A stretch of 64,000 bases of DNA from Gimesia alba (GCF_007744675.1 NZ_CP036269.1:2769546-2833545); one strand, 5' to 3'; counted from the first letter of the stretch, positions 16,786-26,513 are shown. Numbers and translations: made by a program. Notes: a model not told the origin generated them from the sequence alone.

Positions 16786-17505
16786 ATGGCAGAACTGGAA
16801 CCAGTCAAATTGTTAAAGGCAGACGCATTTCGAGCGCTGGGTTCGAAAATTGCCTACAATTTCAAGGACATGGAAAAACGCTGTGAAGATTATCTTCAGA
16901 ATGTACGTAATCAGACGCGGCAAATGCTGATTGATGCGCAACAGGAAGCGGAGCAGATTAAACGGGATGCATTTGTAGCCGGTAAACAGGAAGGGCATGC
17001 GGAAGCCCAGCATGAATTAGAGGCAATCATTCAGACGCGATCACAAGAGAGTGCGAATCGCATTGTCGAAGAAAAACTGGGTGCGATTTATCCGGCATTG
17101 CAGGCAGCCGTTGAGGGATTGCAGCGTGAGCAGATTCACTGGCGTCAAACCTGGGATGCGACGGCAATCGAAATCTGCCTGAGTATTGCGGAGAAAATGA
17201 TCCGTCATGAAATCAAGGCTCACCCTGAATCAGTTCGTGCGATGATGAGCGAAGCACTCAAGCTGGCATCAGGGACGCAGCATATCCGATTTCATTTGAA
17301 TCCGGCTGATGTCGCGCATCTTGGTGAAAGCACGAAGCAGTTTGTCACTAATCTGACGGGCTGTCAAACTTGTGAAATTATTGAAGACGAATCAATTTCT
17401 TCCGGAGGCTGTTTTATTGAAACGCAGCATGGAACGATTGACGCCACACTGGAAGCACAACTAGATCGCATTTCCCAGGAACTTGTGATCCAGACTCAGG
17501 ATTAA
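16786..17505 (+). CDS. fliH: Flagellar export ATPase regulator FliH
   Basis: Binds FliI and delivers it to the export gate in the cytoplasm. The N-terminal half is a coiled coil rich in Gln, Ala and Glu (RQMLIDAQQEAEQIKRDAF) with the FliH/V-ATPase stalk character. The C-terminal domain contains AIEICLSIAEKMIRHEI and ends in DESISSGGCFIETQHGTIDA, both well conserved in FliH/SctL. Length 239 residues. The fliI start is 10 bases downstream, suggesting tight coupling. Confidence 0.92.
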   Translation: MAELEPVKLLKADAFRALGSKIAYNFKDMEKRCEDYLQNVRNQTRQMLIDAQQEAEQIKRDAFVAGKQEGHAEAQHELEAIIQTRSQESANRIVEEKLGAIYPALQAAVEGLQREQIHWRQTWDATAIEICLSIAEKMIRHEIKAHPESVRAMMSEALKLASGTQHIRFHLNPADVAHLGESTKQFVTNLTGCQTCEIIEDESISSGGCFIETQHGTIDATLEAQLDRISQELVIQTQD

Positions 17506-17514
17506 TTTCGTTCG

Positions 17515-18900
17515 ATGTTTGATGTTTCTCAACAGATAAAACAGATTCTGCCATTTCGGTTGACAGGCCGAGTGACCCGGGTGGTTGGTTTGACCGCATC
17601 TGTCTCCGGGTTTCCAGCCCCCTTGGGGGCGGTCTGTGCGATTGACCGCGAGAACGGACAATCGATTGAAGCAGAAGTTGTGGGTTTTCAAGATGAAGAA
17701 ACATTATTACTGCCTTATGAAGACTTAACGGGTATACGTCGTGGAGACCGTGTTTCTTTGATTCAATCGGTGCCTGCGGTTGCTGTAGGTGAAGGAATTC
17801 TGGGCAGAGTTCTGGATGGTCGAGGGCGCTGTATCGATGGTAAAAATCAGGCGATGTTATCACATCGTGCCAATCTGAAAGCCAAGCCGATTTCTCCATT
17901 GAATCGTCCACGCATCGATGCGCCATTGAGTACAGGAATCAGAACTATTGATGGCTTGCTGACATGTGGTAAAGGTCAGCGACTCGGAATTTTTGCCGGG
18001 AGTGGTGTCGGTAAAAGTACCTTGATGGGACAAATGGCCCGCCAGAGTTCTGCCGATGTGAATGTCGTTTGTCTGGTGGGGGAACGAGGCCGCGAAGTAC
18101 GTGAATTTCTGGATCGGGATTTAGGACCGGAAGGATTAGCACGGAGCGTGGTGATTGTTGCGACCAGCGATGAACCCGCGTTAATTCGACTCCGTGCAGC
18201 GCATCTGGCCACAGCCGTTTCCGAGTTCTTTCGTGACAGCGGGAAAGATGTATTACTGATGATGGACAGCGTCACCCGTTATGCGTTAGCGCAGCGCGAA
18301 ATTGGATTGGCGGCAGGTGAACCCCCGGCAACCAGGGGATATCCTCCTAGCGTCTTTTCCCTCCTGCCGAAATTATTAGAGCGGAGTGGTCGCACTGAAT
18401 CAGGGAGTATTACCGGTTTCTATACGGTTCTCGTTGAAGCAGATGACGCGAACGAGCCGATTTCAGATACAGTGCGAGGAATTTTGGATGGGCATATCAT
18501 GTTGTCCCGAAAACTCGCCCATGAGTCGCATTGGCCTGCGATTGATGTTTTGCAGAGTATCAGTCGTTCGATGAATGATATTACCAGCCCCGAGCATCAA
18601 CAATCAGCGGCAGAGTTAAAGAAACTGATGGCCGCCTATCAGCAATCGGAAGATTTGATTTCGATTGGTGCTTATCAGGCGGGTTCGAATTCGGAAGTTG
18701 ACCTCGCGATTAAGCTAAGACCTTTGTGGAATGATTATCTGAAACAGGGGAATACGGAAAATTCCAATTTTGAAGAGGCAGCCAGCGGTCTTCAAACGTT
18801 GCTAAACCGGATGCAGCAACTCAAGCCGATGAAGAGCGATAACGCGCAGCAGAATATACCGCCAGGGCAGGAAGTTGAAGCAGCCGGTAGCGCTTCTTGA
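17515..18900 (+). CDS. fliI: Flagellum-specific ATP synthase FliI
   Basis: ATPase of the flagellar type III export apparatus, related to F1-beta. The Walker A loop is GSGVGKST (162-169), Walker B is DVLLMMDSVTRYA, and the export-type signature AGEPPATRGYPPSVFSLLP is present. A 461-residue length is normal. The C-terminus has a polar tail beyond the usual end (QQNIPPGQEVEAAGSAS), of no clear role. It sits between fliH and fliJ, its working partners. Confidence 0.96.
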   Translation: MFDVSQQIKQILPFRLTGRVTRVVGLTASVSGFPAPLGAVCAIDRENGQSIEAEVVGFQDEETLLLPYEDLTGIRRGDRVSLIQSVPAVAVGEGILGRVLDGRGRCIDGKNQAMLSHRANLKAKPISPLNRPRIDAPLSTGIRTIDGLLTCGKGQRLGIFAGSGVGKSTLMGQMARQSSADVNVVCLVGERGREVREFLDRDLGPEGLARSVVIVATSDEPALIRLRAAHLATAVSEFFRDSGKDVLLMMDSVTRYALAQREIGLAAGEPPATRGYPPSVFSLLPKLLERSGRTESGSITGFYTVLVEADDANEPISDTVRGILDGHIMLSRKLAHESHWPAIDVLQSISRSMNDITSPEHQQSAAELKKLMAAYQQSEDLISIGAYQAGSNSEVDLAIKLRPLWNDYLKQGNTENSNFEEAASGLQTLLNRMQQLKPMKSDNAQQNIPPGQEVEAAGSAS

Positions 18901-18955
18901 ACCGCAGATGTTTATGTTGATTTTTGTTGATTGATTCATGGGAAACTGATCGCAG

Positions 18956-19408
18956 ATGAAAAAGTTCGAGTTTCAATTTGAATCTGTACTCAAAATGCGA
19001 CGTCATAAGCGCAGCTTATGCCGTCAGTTGTTGGGAGAGATTCTACAGACGGATCAACGATTGATCGAACAGCGATTGCAGCTGGAGCAACTTCGTCAGG
19101 AGCAGTTCCAGGAAATTCGTTTAAGGCAATCTGCAGGTGTTGTGGATATTGATGGGGCAACCAGTCTGCGGTTTTATGCAGGACAGTTACAGTCCCAGAT
19201 TCAGAATGTAATTGCGAATCGGAAAATTATCGAGAAACAGATCATTGCCTGCAGGCAGGCGCTGGCGCGAGCTGAGCAGGATGTCAAAGCGATGGAAAAA
19301 CTGTCTGACAAACACCGCGATGAGTTTCTCTATGCGCAAAACAGGAAAGAAGAAATGGAGCTTGAAGAAACCTGGTCTGCAACTCAGCAAATGGGGGTTG
19401 TACGATGA
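18956..19408 (+). CDS. fliJ: Flagellar export protein FliJ
   Basis: Stalk-like coiled coil that turns inside the FliI ring and promotes export. The start FEFQFESVLKMRRHKRSLCR is the usual FliJ opening (F-x-F-x-L-x-x-V-L-x-x-R), and nearly all of its 150 residues are predicted helix rich in Gln, Arg and Glu. Its stop overlaps the start of the next gene by four bases (ATGA at 19405-19408), which means translational coupling. Confidence 0.85.
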   Translation: MKKFEFQFESVLKMRRHKRSLCRQLLGEILQTDQRLIEQRLQLEQLRQEQFQEIRLRQSAGVVDIDGATSLRFYAGQLQSQIQNVIANRKIIEKQIIACRQALARAEQDVKAMEKLSDKHRDEFLYAQNRKEEMELEETWSATQQMGVVR

Positions 19409-20055
19409 TTCGATCTTTAGCCATTATTGTCAGCGTGTTTTGTGTGGCAACCATTATTTCCGAATTGTTGGGTCTTGGTTTCTTATGGTTTAAGGGAAAT
19501 TTGAATGCGGATTCTGTTAAGGACATTCGCATGATCATATCAGGGCAGTCTCTGGATGATGTCGAGCTGGTTGAAGTAGAACCGACAGGACCCTCTCGGG
19601 ATGATCTGGTTCTGAACCGTGCCACGCGCATTTTAGAGTTGGCAGCGCGTGAAGATGAAATTGATATGTTAAAAAGCTCGATTACGCAGTCGTCTGATTT
19701 GCTGAAAAAAGACCGTCTGGCTTTTGAGCAGGCAAAGCAAGAGTTTGAGGAAGAACTGGAAGTTCTGAAAGAACAGAGTCAGAGTGACGCAACCAAAAAG
19801 ACTCAGAGCGTACTCGTTGCGTTACCTCCTACAGATGCCGTGCAGTATTTAATGCAGCTTTCCATTGAGGAAAATATTGAAATCCTCAAAGGTATGGAGG
19901 GCAAGTTTATTGCCAAGCTCTTGAAGGAGTTTCTGGTCGCTGCCGACCCACTGGTCATCAAACGGGGGAAAGAGATCTTCAAGAAGATGTCCCAGGATGA
20001 GCCATTCCGTAGCTTCTCTGATGAAACAATAGATCAGTTGTCGGAAAACAGATGA
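19405..20055 (+). CDS. MotE-like flagellar protein (MgtE-N-like domain)
   Basis: A 216-residue protein with an N-terminal membrane segment (LAIIVSVFCVATIISELLGLGF), a periplasmic coiled coil (KDRLAFEQAKQEFEEELEVL), and a C-terminal domain with LPPTDAVQYLMQLSIEENI and GKFIAKLLKEFLVAADP, like the MgtE intracellular N domain. Proteins of this plan directly after fliJ are known as MotE; in alpha-proteobacteria MotE chaperones the periplasmic motility protein MotC. That role is not established here. It overlaps fliJ by four bases. Confidence 0.7.
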   Translation: MIRSLAIIVSVFCVATIISELLGLGFLWFKGNLNADSVKDIRMIISGQSLDDVELVEVEPTGPSRDDLVLNRATRILELAAREDEIDMLKSSITQSSDLLKKDRLAFEQAKQEFEEELEVLKEQSQSDATKKTQSVLVALPPTDAVQYLMQLSIEENIEILKGMEGKFIAKLLKEFLVAADPLVIKRGKEIFKKMSQDEPFRSFSDETIDQLSENR

Positions 20056-20156
20056 GGCTTTCCACGTACGCCTAATATGATTTTTCGGCAAAAATCATCT
20101 ATTTTACGCATTCTTACGTCATGTCTCAGTGACGATTCTGACGAATATGATACTGG

Positions 20157-20198
20157 TAAAACAGTTGAAACTGCAGTGTACTCGACTGCGCTGTTTTA
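20157..20198. repeat. Nested inverted repeat before fliK
   Basis: TAAAACAG (20157-20164) pairs with CTGTTTTA (20191-20198), and inside it GCAGT (20173-20177) pairs with ACTGC (20185-20189). It lies in the 200-base gap between the MotE-like gene and fliK and might be a weak terminator or an mRNA processing site dividing the operon. Confidence 0.4.
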
Positions 20199-20255
20199 TC
20201 TGAGAGCGCAAGGCGATTGTGTTCGGGTTCATATTTTCAACTGAGGTACTGAGAA

Positions 20256-22178
20256 ATGTCTGATTCTCGCAAAATATCCCTGCTCGACCTGCAAGCACCG
20301 GATCTGAGTCAATACGGCAAAACAAATCGTGACCTGAATCGAGGAGCAACGCGTAGTACAGATTCCAGTTATCGTAAGCAGTTAAGTGAATCTCTCTCTA
20401 AGAAACAAACAACTACTTCGACTGAGAAAGCTCAGGAACGCGAATCCAGATCCGCTGATTTGAAATCGGATCAGAGCCGAACGGGAAGCAAAAATACAGA
20501 ATCCCGTTCCACTACCGAGCCCCGAGACGATCAGGCACCAGTCGAAAATCAGCAGCGCGAGGGAACCAGGTCTGCTTCTGAAAAATCAAAGATTGGAAAC
20601 TCAGGACCAGAGAAGGTAACGACTGATCAGGAGCAGGATCTTCAGGGTAATTCTGAAACGATTGAAACGACAGAAGAAGTTATCAATCCACAGCCGGCAG
20701 CCAATCTTCCGACAAAAGAGAAGGAGCAGACTTACTCGCTGTTTAATACCTCCTTTGCCGTTCAGAATGAAGCAGCCTTTGATCAAGAGGTCACTACTGC
20801 TGACAGCGAAATTCTCCCTCCTGCTAATTTTCAGTTGGTCGATGATCAGAACCTGGTGAATTTACAGACAGACGTGACGGATACCGGTTTGAGTGAACCG
20901 ATTCCCATTCCGGACGGGTTAGCGGATCAGTTAAAGAAACAAGTCGTTGAGACATCTCAAACCGAGTCTGGTCAGGAAATCACAGCAGTTGATGTATCAA
21001 ACCTCAACCCGGAGTTGAATGCCGCCAATCAACCTGATGAAACACCGACCGAACAAATCGAAGGTGAAAAACAACTGTCTGATGCAGAACTAAAATTGCA
21101 ATTGGAAAAAATATCCGATCTGGAGATTTCAGATGAACTAAAACAGGCGATTGAGGAGTATCAGGCGAAGAATTCTGACAACGGGGCAGGGAGCACTGAT
21201 GAGAATGAAGTTGATATTCAGGCTTTGATCCAACAGCGGTACCAGCGTTCCCGGAATGAAGAACAGACGGAATCTGATTCTGATGAAGCCAATCAGGGAG
21301 AGATTCCATTAGACCATGATTCCCTTCAACAGGTTTCGGATACGGTAATCGAACAATTACAGCAAGAGCCGGAATCGGAGCAGCCCGATATTACTGAAAT
21401 TGTGAAAGAATCGAGTGCCCGGGAAGCGGAGCGGGCAAAACAGACCGATCAACAGAATGAAGAAGTGACTCAGACCGTGGTCAATCCGGGGCTGAAACCA
21501 GCTTCCGAGACACTGAGCCAGATCCAAACCGAATCGACAAAAACAGCTCCTGTTTCCCAGGATAACAGTACCATAGATCAGGATCAGACGCTTTCTCAGT
21601 CGACAGGAACCCCTCTGTCATCTCAAACAACGGGGACACAGTCGACGACACCAGTAGGGCCTCCAGTCGATGTCAAACAGGTAGAGCAACTCGTTGAACG
21701 GATTGTTGGTGCGGTGCGACAATCACAATCCACAGGGCAGCAGCTGAAAATTCGTTTGAGCCCGCCTGAATTGGGGACATTGCAGATTGAAGTCTCATTA
21801 AAAAATGGTGAGTACACGGCGAAACTGGAAGTGCAAAACAGACACGCGCAAAAAGTGATCAATGATAACATCGCGCAGTTGAAAGAAGCATTGACCAAGA
21901 CCGGCGTTTCACTCGATCGGATTGACGTACATATTAACACAGATTCCACAGAAGATCAGCGATCATCCCATTCTGACGCACAAACTCAGTCAGGGGGAGA
22001 TTTTGAATCAAACCAGTTCTCTGAAAATGAGGGCGGTTCTGAAGAGAGACAGCAAGAGCCGGGCTTTGCCGAAGAGACTTTCAGGCAAGATGATGTTGCC
22101 GACGAGAATAGCCCCAAGGTGAGTCGCTCCCAGGGAATTGTGACAGAAAATGTAGAAGAAATTGACGTCCAAATTTAA
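20256..22178 (+). CDS. fliK: Flagellar hook-length control protein FliK
   Basis: Secreted ruler that measures the hook and switches export specificity at the FlhB gate. Most of its 640 residues are disordered and rich in Gln, Glu, Ser and Thr, as expected for the ruler part. The C-terminal switch domain is conserved: LKIRLSPPELGTLQIEVSL, then TAKLEVQNRHAQKVINDN and LKEALTKTGVSLDRIDVHI. It is longer than the 405-residue enterobacterial protein, which could mean a longer hook. The polar tail after the domain (about 85 residues) is unusual but within the range of the family. Confidence 0.88.
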   Translation: MSDSRKISLLDLQAPDLSQYGKTNRDLNRGATRSTDSSYRKQLSESLSKKQTTTSTEKAQERESRSADLKSDQSRTGSKNTESRSTTEPRDDQAPVENQQREGTRSASEKSKIGNSGPEKVTTDQEQDLQGNSETIETTEEVINPQPAANLPTKEKEQTYSLFNTSFAVQNEAAFDQEVTTADSEILPPANFQLVDDQNLVNLQTDVTDTGLSEPIPIPDGLADQLKKQVVETSQTESGQEITAVDVSNLNPELNAANQPDETPTEQIEGEKQLSDAELKLQLEKISDLEISDELKQAIEEYQAKNSDNGAGSTDENEVDIQALIQQRYQRSRNEEQTESDSDEANQGEIPLDHDSLQQVSDTVIEQLQQEPESEQPDITEIVKESSAREAERAKQTDQQNEEVTQTVVNPGLKPASETLSQIQTESTKTAPVSQDNSTIDQDQTLSQSTGTPLSSQTTGTQSTTPVGPPVDVKQVEQLVERIVGAVRQSQSTGQQLKIRLSPPELGTLQIEVSLKNGEYTAKLEVQNRHAQKVINDNIAQLKEALTKTGVSLDRIDVHINTDSTEDQRSSHSDAQTQSGGDFESNQFSENEGGSEERQQEPGFAEETFRQDDVADENSPKVSRSQGIVTENVEEIDVQI

Positions 22179-22209
22179 GTCTGTTTTACAGGAATAAAGG
22201 AGTGCCAGG

Positions 22210-22641
22210 ATGCCCGTAGATGGAATTAGTGGCAGTAGTAATGCTAACTCTGTCAATGTAGTAGAGGCAGATAAAGTCGGCTTTAATGGTTTGACAGCCG
22301 AGACATTCATGAAGCTTTTAATTACCGAGCTGCAAAATCAGGATCCGACTGAGCCGCTGGGGAATGAACAGCTGCTGGCTCAGTTATCGAGTATGCGTGA
22401 GTTGCAATCGAATATTGAGTTGTCCGATACTCTCAAGGAAATCACCACAGGTCAGTCTTTAACCCAAGCCGCCGGGCTGATTGGTAAAGAAATTGAAGGC
22501 CAGGACGGCGAACAGGCACCTGTTGCCGGAGTCGTTGACCGTGCGTTTGTCCGGGAAGGGAAAGCCTATGTGGGAGTTGGTGCGTATGAGCTTCCCGTCT
22601 CCGCGATCTCAAACGTTCAATCGCCCGTAAGTGCTGCGTAA
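22210..22641 (+). CDS. flgD: Flagellar hook assembly scaffold FlgD (short form)
   Basis: Hook cap protein required for polymerisation of FlgE. The conserved N-terminal core is intact: TAETFMKLLITELQNQDPTE, then LGNEQLLAQLSSMRELQS. The protein ends after 143 residues and keeps only a short beta-rich tail (GKEIEGQDGEQAPVAGVVDR), so the full Tudor/Ig-like pair found in the 230-residue enterobacterial form is reduced. Short FlgD proteins occur in many phyla, so it is likely functional. Its ATG follows GGAGTG by 6 bases. Confidence 0.88.
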   Translation: MPVDGISGSSNANSVNVVEADKVGFNGLTAETFMKLLITELQNQDPTEPLGNEQLLAQLSSMRELQSNIELSDTLKEITTGQSLTQAAGLIGKEIEGQDGEQAPVAGVVDRAFVREGKAYVGVGAYELPVSAISNVQSPVSAA

Positions 22642-22808
22642 ATAAATTCTTACGGCTGGATTTGTAGAGAAGGCGAACGAATCAGAATCAAAAATTACCA
22701 AAAAATGAAACATGATTTTGGATTGTTTAGACGATACAGAAAGTAAAGCTGTAGCACAGTGTTGACTGATGCTGCGCGAATAGAACCAAAGGATTCGGTT
22801 TTTAACCT

Positions 22809-22821
22809 GGTTGATTCAACC
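22809..22821. promoter_or_regulatory. Inverted repeat just upstream of the flgE ribosome-binding site
   Basis: GGTTGA and TCAACC surround a single T, directly followed by CGAGGAG and the flgE start 11 bases later. It could be a protein-binding site or a small stem limiting access to the ribosome-binding site. No sigma-54 or sigma-28 box could be assigned in the 190-base gap upstream of flgE. Confidence 0.35.
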
Positions 22822-22832
22822 GAGGAGTAGTC

Positions 22833-24524
22833 ATGGGATTGACGTCTGCATTAAATACATCGTTGGGTGGTTTGGCCCTGAATGAAACAAGTATCGATGT
22901 GCTGGGTAATAATATTGCCAACGCCGGGACGAACGGATTTAAAGCATCCAATGTTCTCTTTACCACTCAGTTATCGCGAACGTTGAGTGTGGGTTCACGA
23001 CCGACCTCAAGCAACGGTGGTACGAACCCACGTCAAATTGGTTTAGGTGCTCTGAGTGCTTCGATTCGAAAAGACTTTACGCAGGGAAGTGTGACGAACA
23101 GTACCAGTCCTTCCGACCTCGCGATTCAGGGCGAGGGATTTTTCATTCTTGACAGTCCCGATGGTCAGGTTTATTCGCGAAATGGTAACTTTGAACTGAA
23201 CAGTCAGAGTCTGTTGACGAACCAGAGTGGTTTTAAGGTTCAGGGGTATGGAGTTGACGAAGACTTTAATCTGGTGACCACCACTCTGACCGATATTGAA
23301 GTGCCTTTAGGGGATTTGAACGTTGCTCAGGCGACGAAAAACGTCGAAATTGGTGGTGCTTTGTTACCGACGGGAACCCTGGGGACGTTAGGTTCTGTGC
23401 TGACATCACCGGCCTTAACCGATGCCGGTAACGCCAACGCGGCAATCACTGGAGCCACATTGTTGACCGATGTTGAGGAGACAATCGGGACTCCGTTATT
23501 CACGCTTGGTGAGACATTATCCTTCACTCCCAGCAAAGGGGGGCGTTCGCTTGATCCTTTGACTTTGGTTGTTGGTGCAGGCACAACGGCTGCTGATTTA
23601 GCAACCTTTCTCGATCAAACATTGGGGATTCAGAATGGGGGGGGAATTCCGAACGATGGAGGAACGGGAGGCCAGCCTGGCGTGACGATTACCGGTGGTG
23701 GAGAATTTCAGATTGTTGGTAACAGCGGTACCGTGAATGATATTTCGATTACAATTGGTAATTTGACTTCGAATGGTGCCACTGTTCCCATCTCTTTTAC
23801 AAAATCGCAACAGGCGAATGGCGAAAGCGCGATTACGGACTTTGTGATTTTTGACTCTCTGGGTGAACCTGTGACGATGAAGATGACCAGCGTACTGGAG
23901 TCACGCACATCGAATAATACAGTATTCCGCTACTTCCTGGAGAGTGCCGACGATGATGATGGTGACATCGCAGTCTCGAACGGAACCATTACTTTTGACA
24001 GTAAAGGGGTGGTGACCAACTACACACCCAATACCTTTGCTGTAAGTCGGGTTTCGTCGGCTGCCGATGAAATGGACGTGACCATCGACTTGTCGAACAT
24101 TTCGGGTATTTCCTCCCAATCTGCCGGTAGTACATTAAAACTGACTCTGCAGGATGGTTCTGACCCGGGGACCTTGTCCAGTTTCGTGATTGACGAAACG
24201 GGAATTATCAACGGCGTGTTTGATAACGGTATCATTCGTACGCTGGGGCAGGTCACGTTGGCTCGTTTTGCAAACCCCCAGGGTTTGCTGGAATCGGGGA
24301 ATTCAGCCTTCCAGGAAGGGGTCAGTTCTGGTCCTCCGTTCCTCGTGACACCTGGAAACTTTGGTGCTGGTACGATTCGTGCCGGTTCTGTTGAGCTGTC
24401 CAATACCGACGTCGGTCGAAATCTGGTCGATCTGATTGTAGCCTCGACGAATTATCGAGGAAACGCACGTGTCATCAGTTCGGTGCAGCAGTTGGTAGAC
24501 GAGCTTCTTGTTCTGGGACGATAG
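22833..24524 (+). CDS. flgE: Flagellar hook protein FlgE
   Basis: Subunit of the hook. It begins with the rod/hook signature LNETSIDVLGNNIANAGTNG and contains DLAIQGEGFFIL and QVYSRNGNFELN, both typical of FlgE/FlgF/FlgG. The C-terminus (ELSNTDVGRNLVDLIVASTN and RVISSVQQLVDELLVL) is the conserved polymerisation helix. Length is 563 residues with a variable Gly/Thr-rich middle domain, larger than the enterobacterial form. It starts a subgroup with flbD, motA and motB after a 190-base gap. Confidence 0.94.
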   Translation: MGLTSALNTSLGGLALNETSIDVLGNNIANAGTNGFKASNVLFTTQLSRTLSVGSRPTSSNGGTNPRQIGLGALSASIRKDFTQGSVTNSTSPSDLAIQGEGFFILDSPDGQVYSRNGNFELNSQSLLTNQSGFKVQGYGVDEDFNLVTTTLTDIEVPLGDLNVAQATKNVEIGGALLPTGTLGTLGSVLTSPALTDAGNANAAITGATLLTDVEETIGTPLFTLGETLSFTPSKGGRSLDPLTLVVGAGTTAADLATFLDQTLGIQNGGGIPNDGGTGGQPGVTITGGGEFQIVGNSGTVNDISITIGNLTSNGATVPISFTKSQQANGESAITDFVIFDSLGEPVTMKMTSVLESRTSNNTVFRYFLESADDDDGDIAVSNGTITFDSKGVVTNYTPNTFAVSRVSSAADEMDVTIDLSNISGISSQSAGSTLKLTLQDGSDPGTLSSFVIDETGIINGVFDNGIIRTLGQVTLARFANPQGLLESGNSAFQEGVSSGPPFLVTPGNFGAGTIRAGSVELSNTDVGRNLVDLIVASTNYRGNARVISSVQQLVDELLVLGR

Positions 24525-24590
24525 TGAGACCTGAATGAAGAGTTTATGTCAGCGAAGCTATGATGCGGCTGTGTTAGGGAGAATGGCAGC

Positions 24591-24788
24591 ATGATCAAAT
24601 TGACCAGACTGAACGGTGAAGAGTTTGTCATCAATGCCGCGTTGATTCAGTGCATTGAAAGCAGGCCCGATACCTTTATCACGTTGACTTCAGAGGATCG
24701 TTTGATCGTCAAGGAAAGCGTGGAAGAAGTTGTCAAACGGTCGATTGCCTACTCGCGGGCGATTCGTCTTGTACCTGGTCTTTCCTGA
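24591..24788 (+). CDS. flbD: FlbD family protein
   Basis: A 65-residue protein with the FlbD core: IKLTRLNGEEFVINAALIQC, then IESRPDTFITLTSEDRLIVKES and VVKRSIAYSRAI. Family members sit between flgE and motA in many flagellar clusters; the function is poorly known and they are not the Caulobacter FlbD regulator. The ATG at 24591 is preceded by GGGAG. Confidence 0.9.
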   Translation: MIKLTRLNGEEFVINAALIQCIESRPDTFITLTSEDRLIVKESVEEVVKRSIAYSRAIRLVPGLS

Positions 24789-24903
24789 TCGGTTTCATGA
24801 AGAATGAGCGAGTTTAAATTGTGATTTTGAGGGTCAGTGGCTGTTAGCGGTTTGCAGTTTTAGCGTAGTCAGCAGTCAGCATTCAGCAGGAACATTTGCA
24901 GAA

Positions 24904-25683
24904 ATGGATAAGGCAACAGCCGGTGGACTAGTCGCAGGGGTCGCATTGCTTTTGCTGGCGATCGCCATTGCGCCAGGTTCGAGTTTCACCGCCTTTATCG
25001 ACATTCCTTCTGCTGCAGTTGTGGTAGGGGGGGCGATTGCCGCCAGTTTTATCGCATTCCCCGGGGCTGCAATGTTATTGTTTCCTAAGGTGGTGAAGAA
25101 AGTCTTCTTTCCCAATCAGCAGGATATGGCACCTGTGATTTCACAAATTGTGGAATTTGCAGAAATTGCCCGCCGGGATGGTATTTTAGCATTGGAAGCC
25201 AAAACAGAAGAGATTCAGGACCCCTTCATTCTGCTGGGCGTCCAGATGGCCGTCGATGGTACTGATGTGGATTTGATGGAGCAAATCTTACGAACCGAGA
25301 TGGAGGCGGTGGCGGGCAGACATAAAAACGGGAAATCTCTGATGGATACCGTAGGTCGTTATGCACCTGCGTTTGGAATGATCGGTACCCTGATGGGCTT
25401 GATCATCATGTTGGGCAACATGGACGACCCGGAAGCGATTGGCCCTGGTATGGCGGTTGCATTGATTACGACCTTGTATGGTGCGATTGTGTCTAACCTG
25501 TTTTTTCTACCGTTTGCAGATAAGCTGGCCTATTACAGCAAACAGGAGTTTCAAGTCCGGGAAGTGATCATTAAAGGTTTGATCGCGATTCAGGAAGGCG
25601 ATAATCCGCGCGTGATTGAGCAGAAACTCAATACTTTTCTGCCTCAGGATCAGCGGGTTGGAAAAGACAGTCAGGCAGCCTGA
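24904..25683 (+). CDS. motA: Flagellar motor stator protein MotA
   Basis: Stator subunit with four membrane segments that surrounds MotB and drives rotation by ion flow. Segments are seen at about residues 5-25, 32-55, 150-170 (YAPAFGMIGTLMGLIIML) and 182-202 (AVALITTLYGAIVSNLFFLP). The cytoplasmic loop contains RRDGILALE and the charged residues that meet FliG. The conserved Pro pair of the channel is in FGMIG...GPGMAVAL. Length 259 residues. Confidence 0.94.
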   Translation: MDKATAGGLVAGVALLLLAIAIAPGSSFTAFIDIPSAAVVVGGAIAASFIAFPGAAMLLFPKVVKKVFFPNQQDMAPVISQIVEFAEIARRDGILALEAKTEEIQDPFILLGVQMAVDGTDVDLMEQILRTEMEAVAGRHKNGKSLMDTVGRYAPAFGMIGTLMGLIIMLGNMDDPEAIGPGMAVALITTLYGAIVSNLFFLPFADKLAYYSKQEFQVREVIIKGLIAIQEGDNPRVIEQKLNTFLPQDQRVGKDSQAA

Positions 25684-25784
25684 TGCGATTTCACTGGTGT
25701 TGCTTTACCTGTATGAATTCAAGTTACAGTCACGGTTTCAGTCAGTGAACCCATTCAAGGAAGATTTAACAGGAGTGTTCTCAG

Positions 25785-26513
25785 ATGGCAATGCCGGAAG
25801 ATGATGGACCTCCAGGCGTACCGGAATGGGTTGTCACCTATGGTGATATGATGTCGTTGTTGCTGACATTCTTCATCATGCTGGTGTCAATGAGTGAAAT
25901 CCGGAATGATGAAGGAAGCGTACGCGCCATGTTAGACTCATTGCGCGAGCGTTTTGGTACTCATCAGGGAACAGCTGCCGTTCCCGGAAAATCTTTGGAC
26001 GCCACCAGCAATCAGAGTAAGCCTGCTTCGAAAGGGACCAGCTCTGATGGGGGTACCAAAACCGGAAAAGAGAAATCATCCGGTGGTGGTGGGGCGAATA
26101 AAACGGTCGAGCGAATCAATACGGGGACCGAAGTGACTCTGGGGGGGGCTGCTAGTTTCGGTCGGTTTTCTGCCGAGTTAACGCCTGAAATCAAATCGAA
26201 GCTGAATATCATTGCTGAAGTTCTTCTGCCTACCCCCAATCGGCTCGTGGTGCGTGGACATGCCTCCCCGGAACCTCTCCCAAAGGACTCAAAGTTTCAG
26301 GATTCACAAGAACTTTCTTTTTATCGCGCTAAAAATGTAGCCGAGTATCTGGAATCCAAGGGAATTGCGCCAACTAGACTGATTGTCAGTTCAGTAGGTG
26401 ATGCGGAACCACGGACCATCACGCGCAATCCTAAAGAGCAATACTTAAATCGTCGGGTTGACGTATTTTTGATTGATGCGTATATAGTCTCTCCACAGAC
26501 AGGCGATCGTTAA
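25785..26513 (+). CDS. motB: Flagellar motor stator protein MotB
   Basis: Ion-conducting partner of MotA that is anchored to peptidoglycan. The single membrane segment has the plug motif TYGDMMSLLLTFFIML with the ion-carrying Asp21. After a Ser/Gly-rich linker the OmpA-like domain follows (LVVRGHASPEP, LSFYRAKNVAEYLESKGI, YLNRRVDVFLI). Length 242 residues. The ion, H+ or Na+, cannot be assigned. It lies 101 bases after motA. Confidence 0.94.
   Translation: MAMPEDDGPPGVPEWVVTYGDMMSLLLTFFIMLVSMSEIRNDEGSVRAMLDSLRERFGTHQGTAAVPGKSLDATSNQSKPASKGTSSDGGTKTGKEKSSGGGGANKTVERINTGTEVTLGGAASFGRFSAELTPEIKSKLNIIAEVLLPTPNRLVVRGHASPEPLPKDSKFQDSQELSFYRAKNVAEYLESKGIAPTRLIVSSVGDAEPRTITRNPKEQYLNRRVDVFLIDAYIVSPQTGDR

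Noticed and set aside
22642..22832. Sigma-54 or sigma-28 promoter before flgE
   Set aside because: The nearest match (around TAGCAC and TTGA) lacks the invariant GG and GC; spacing for sigma-28 does not fit.
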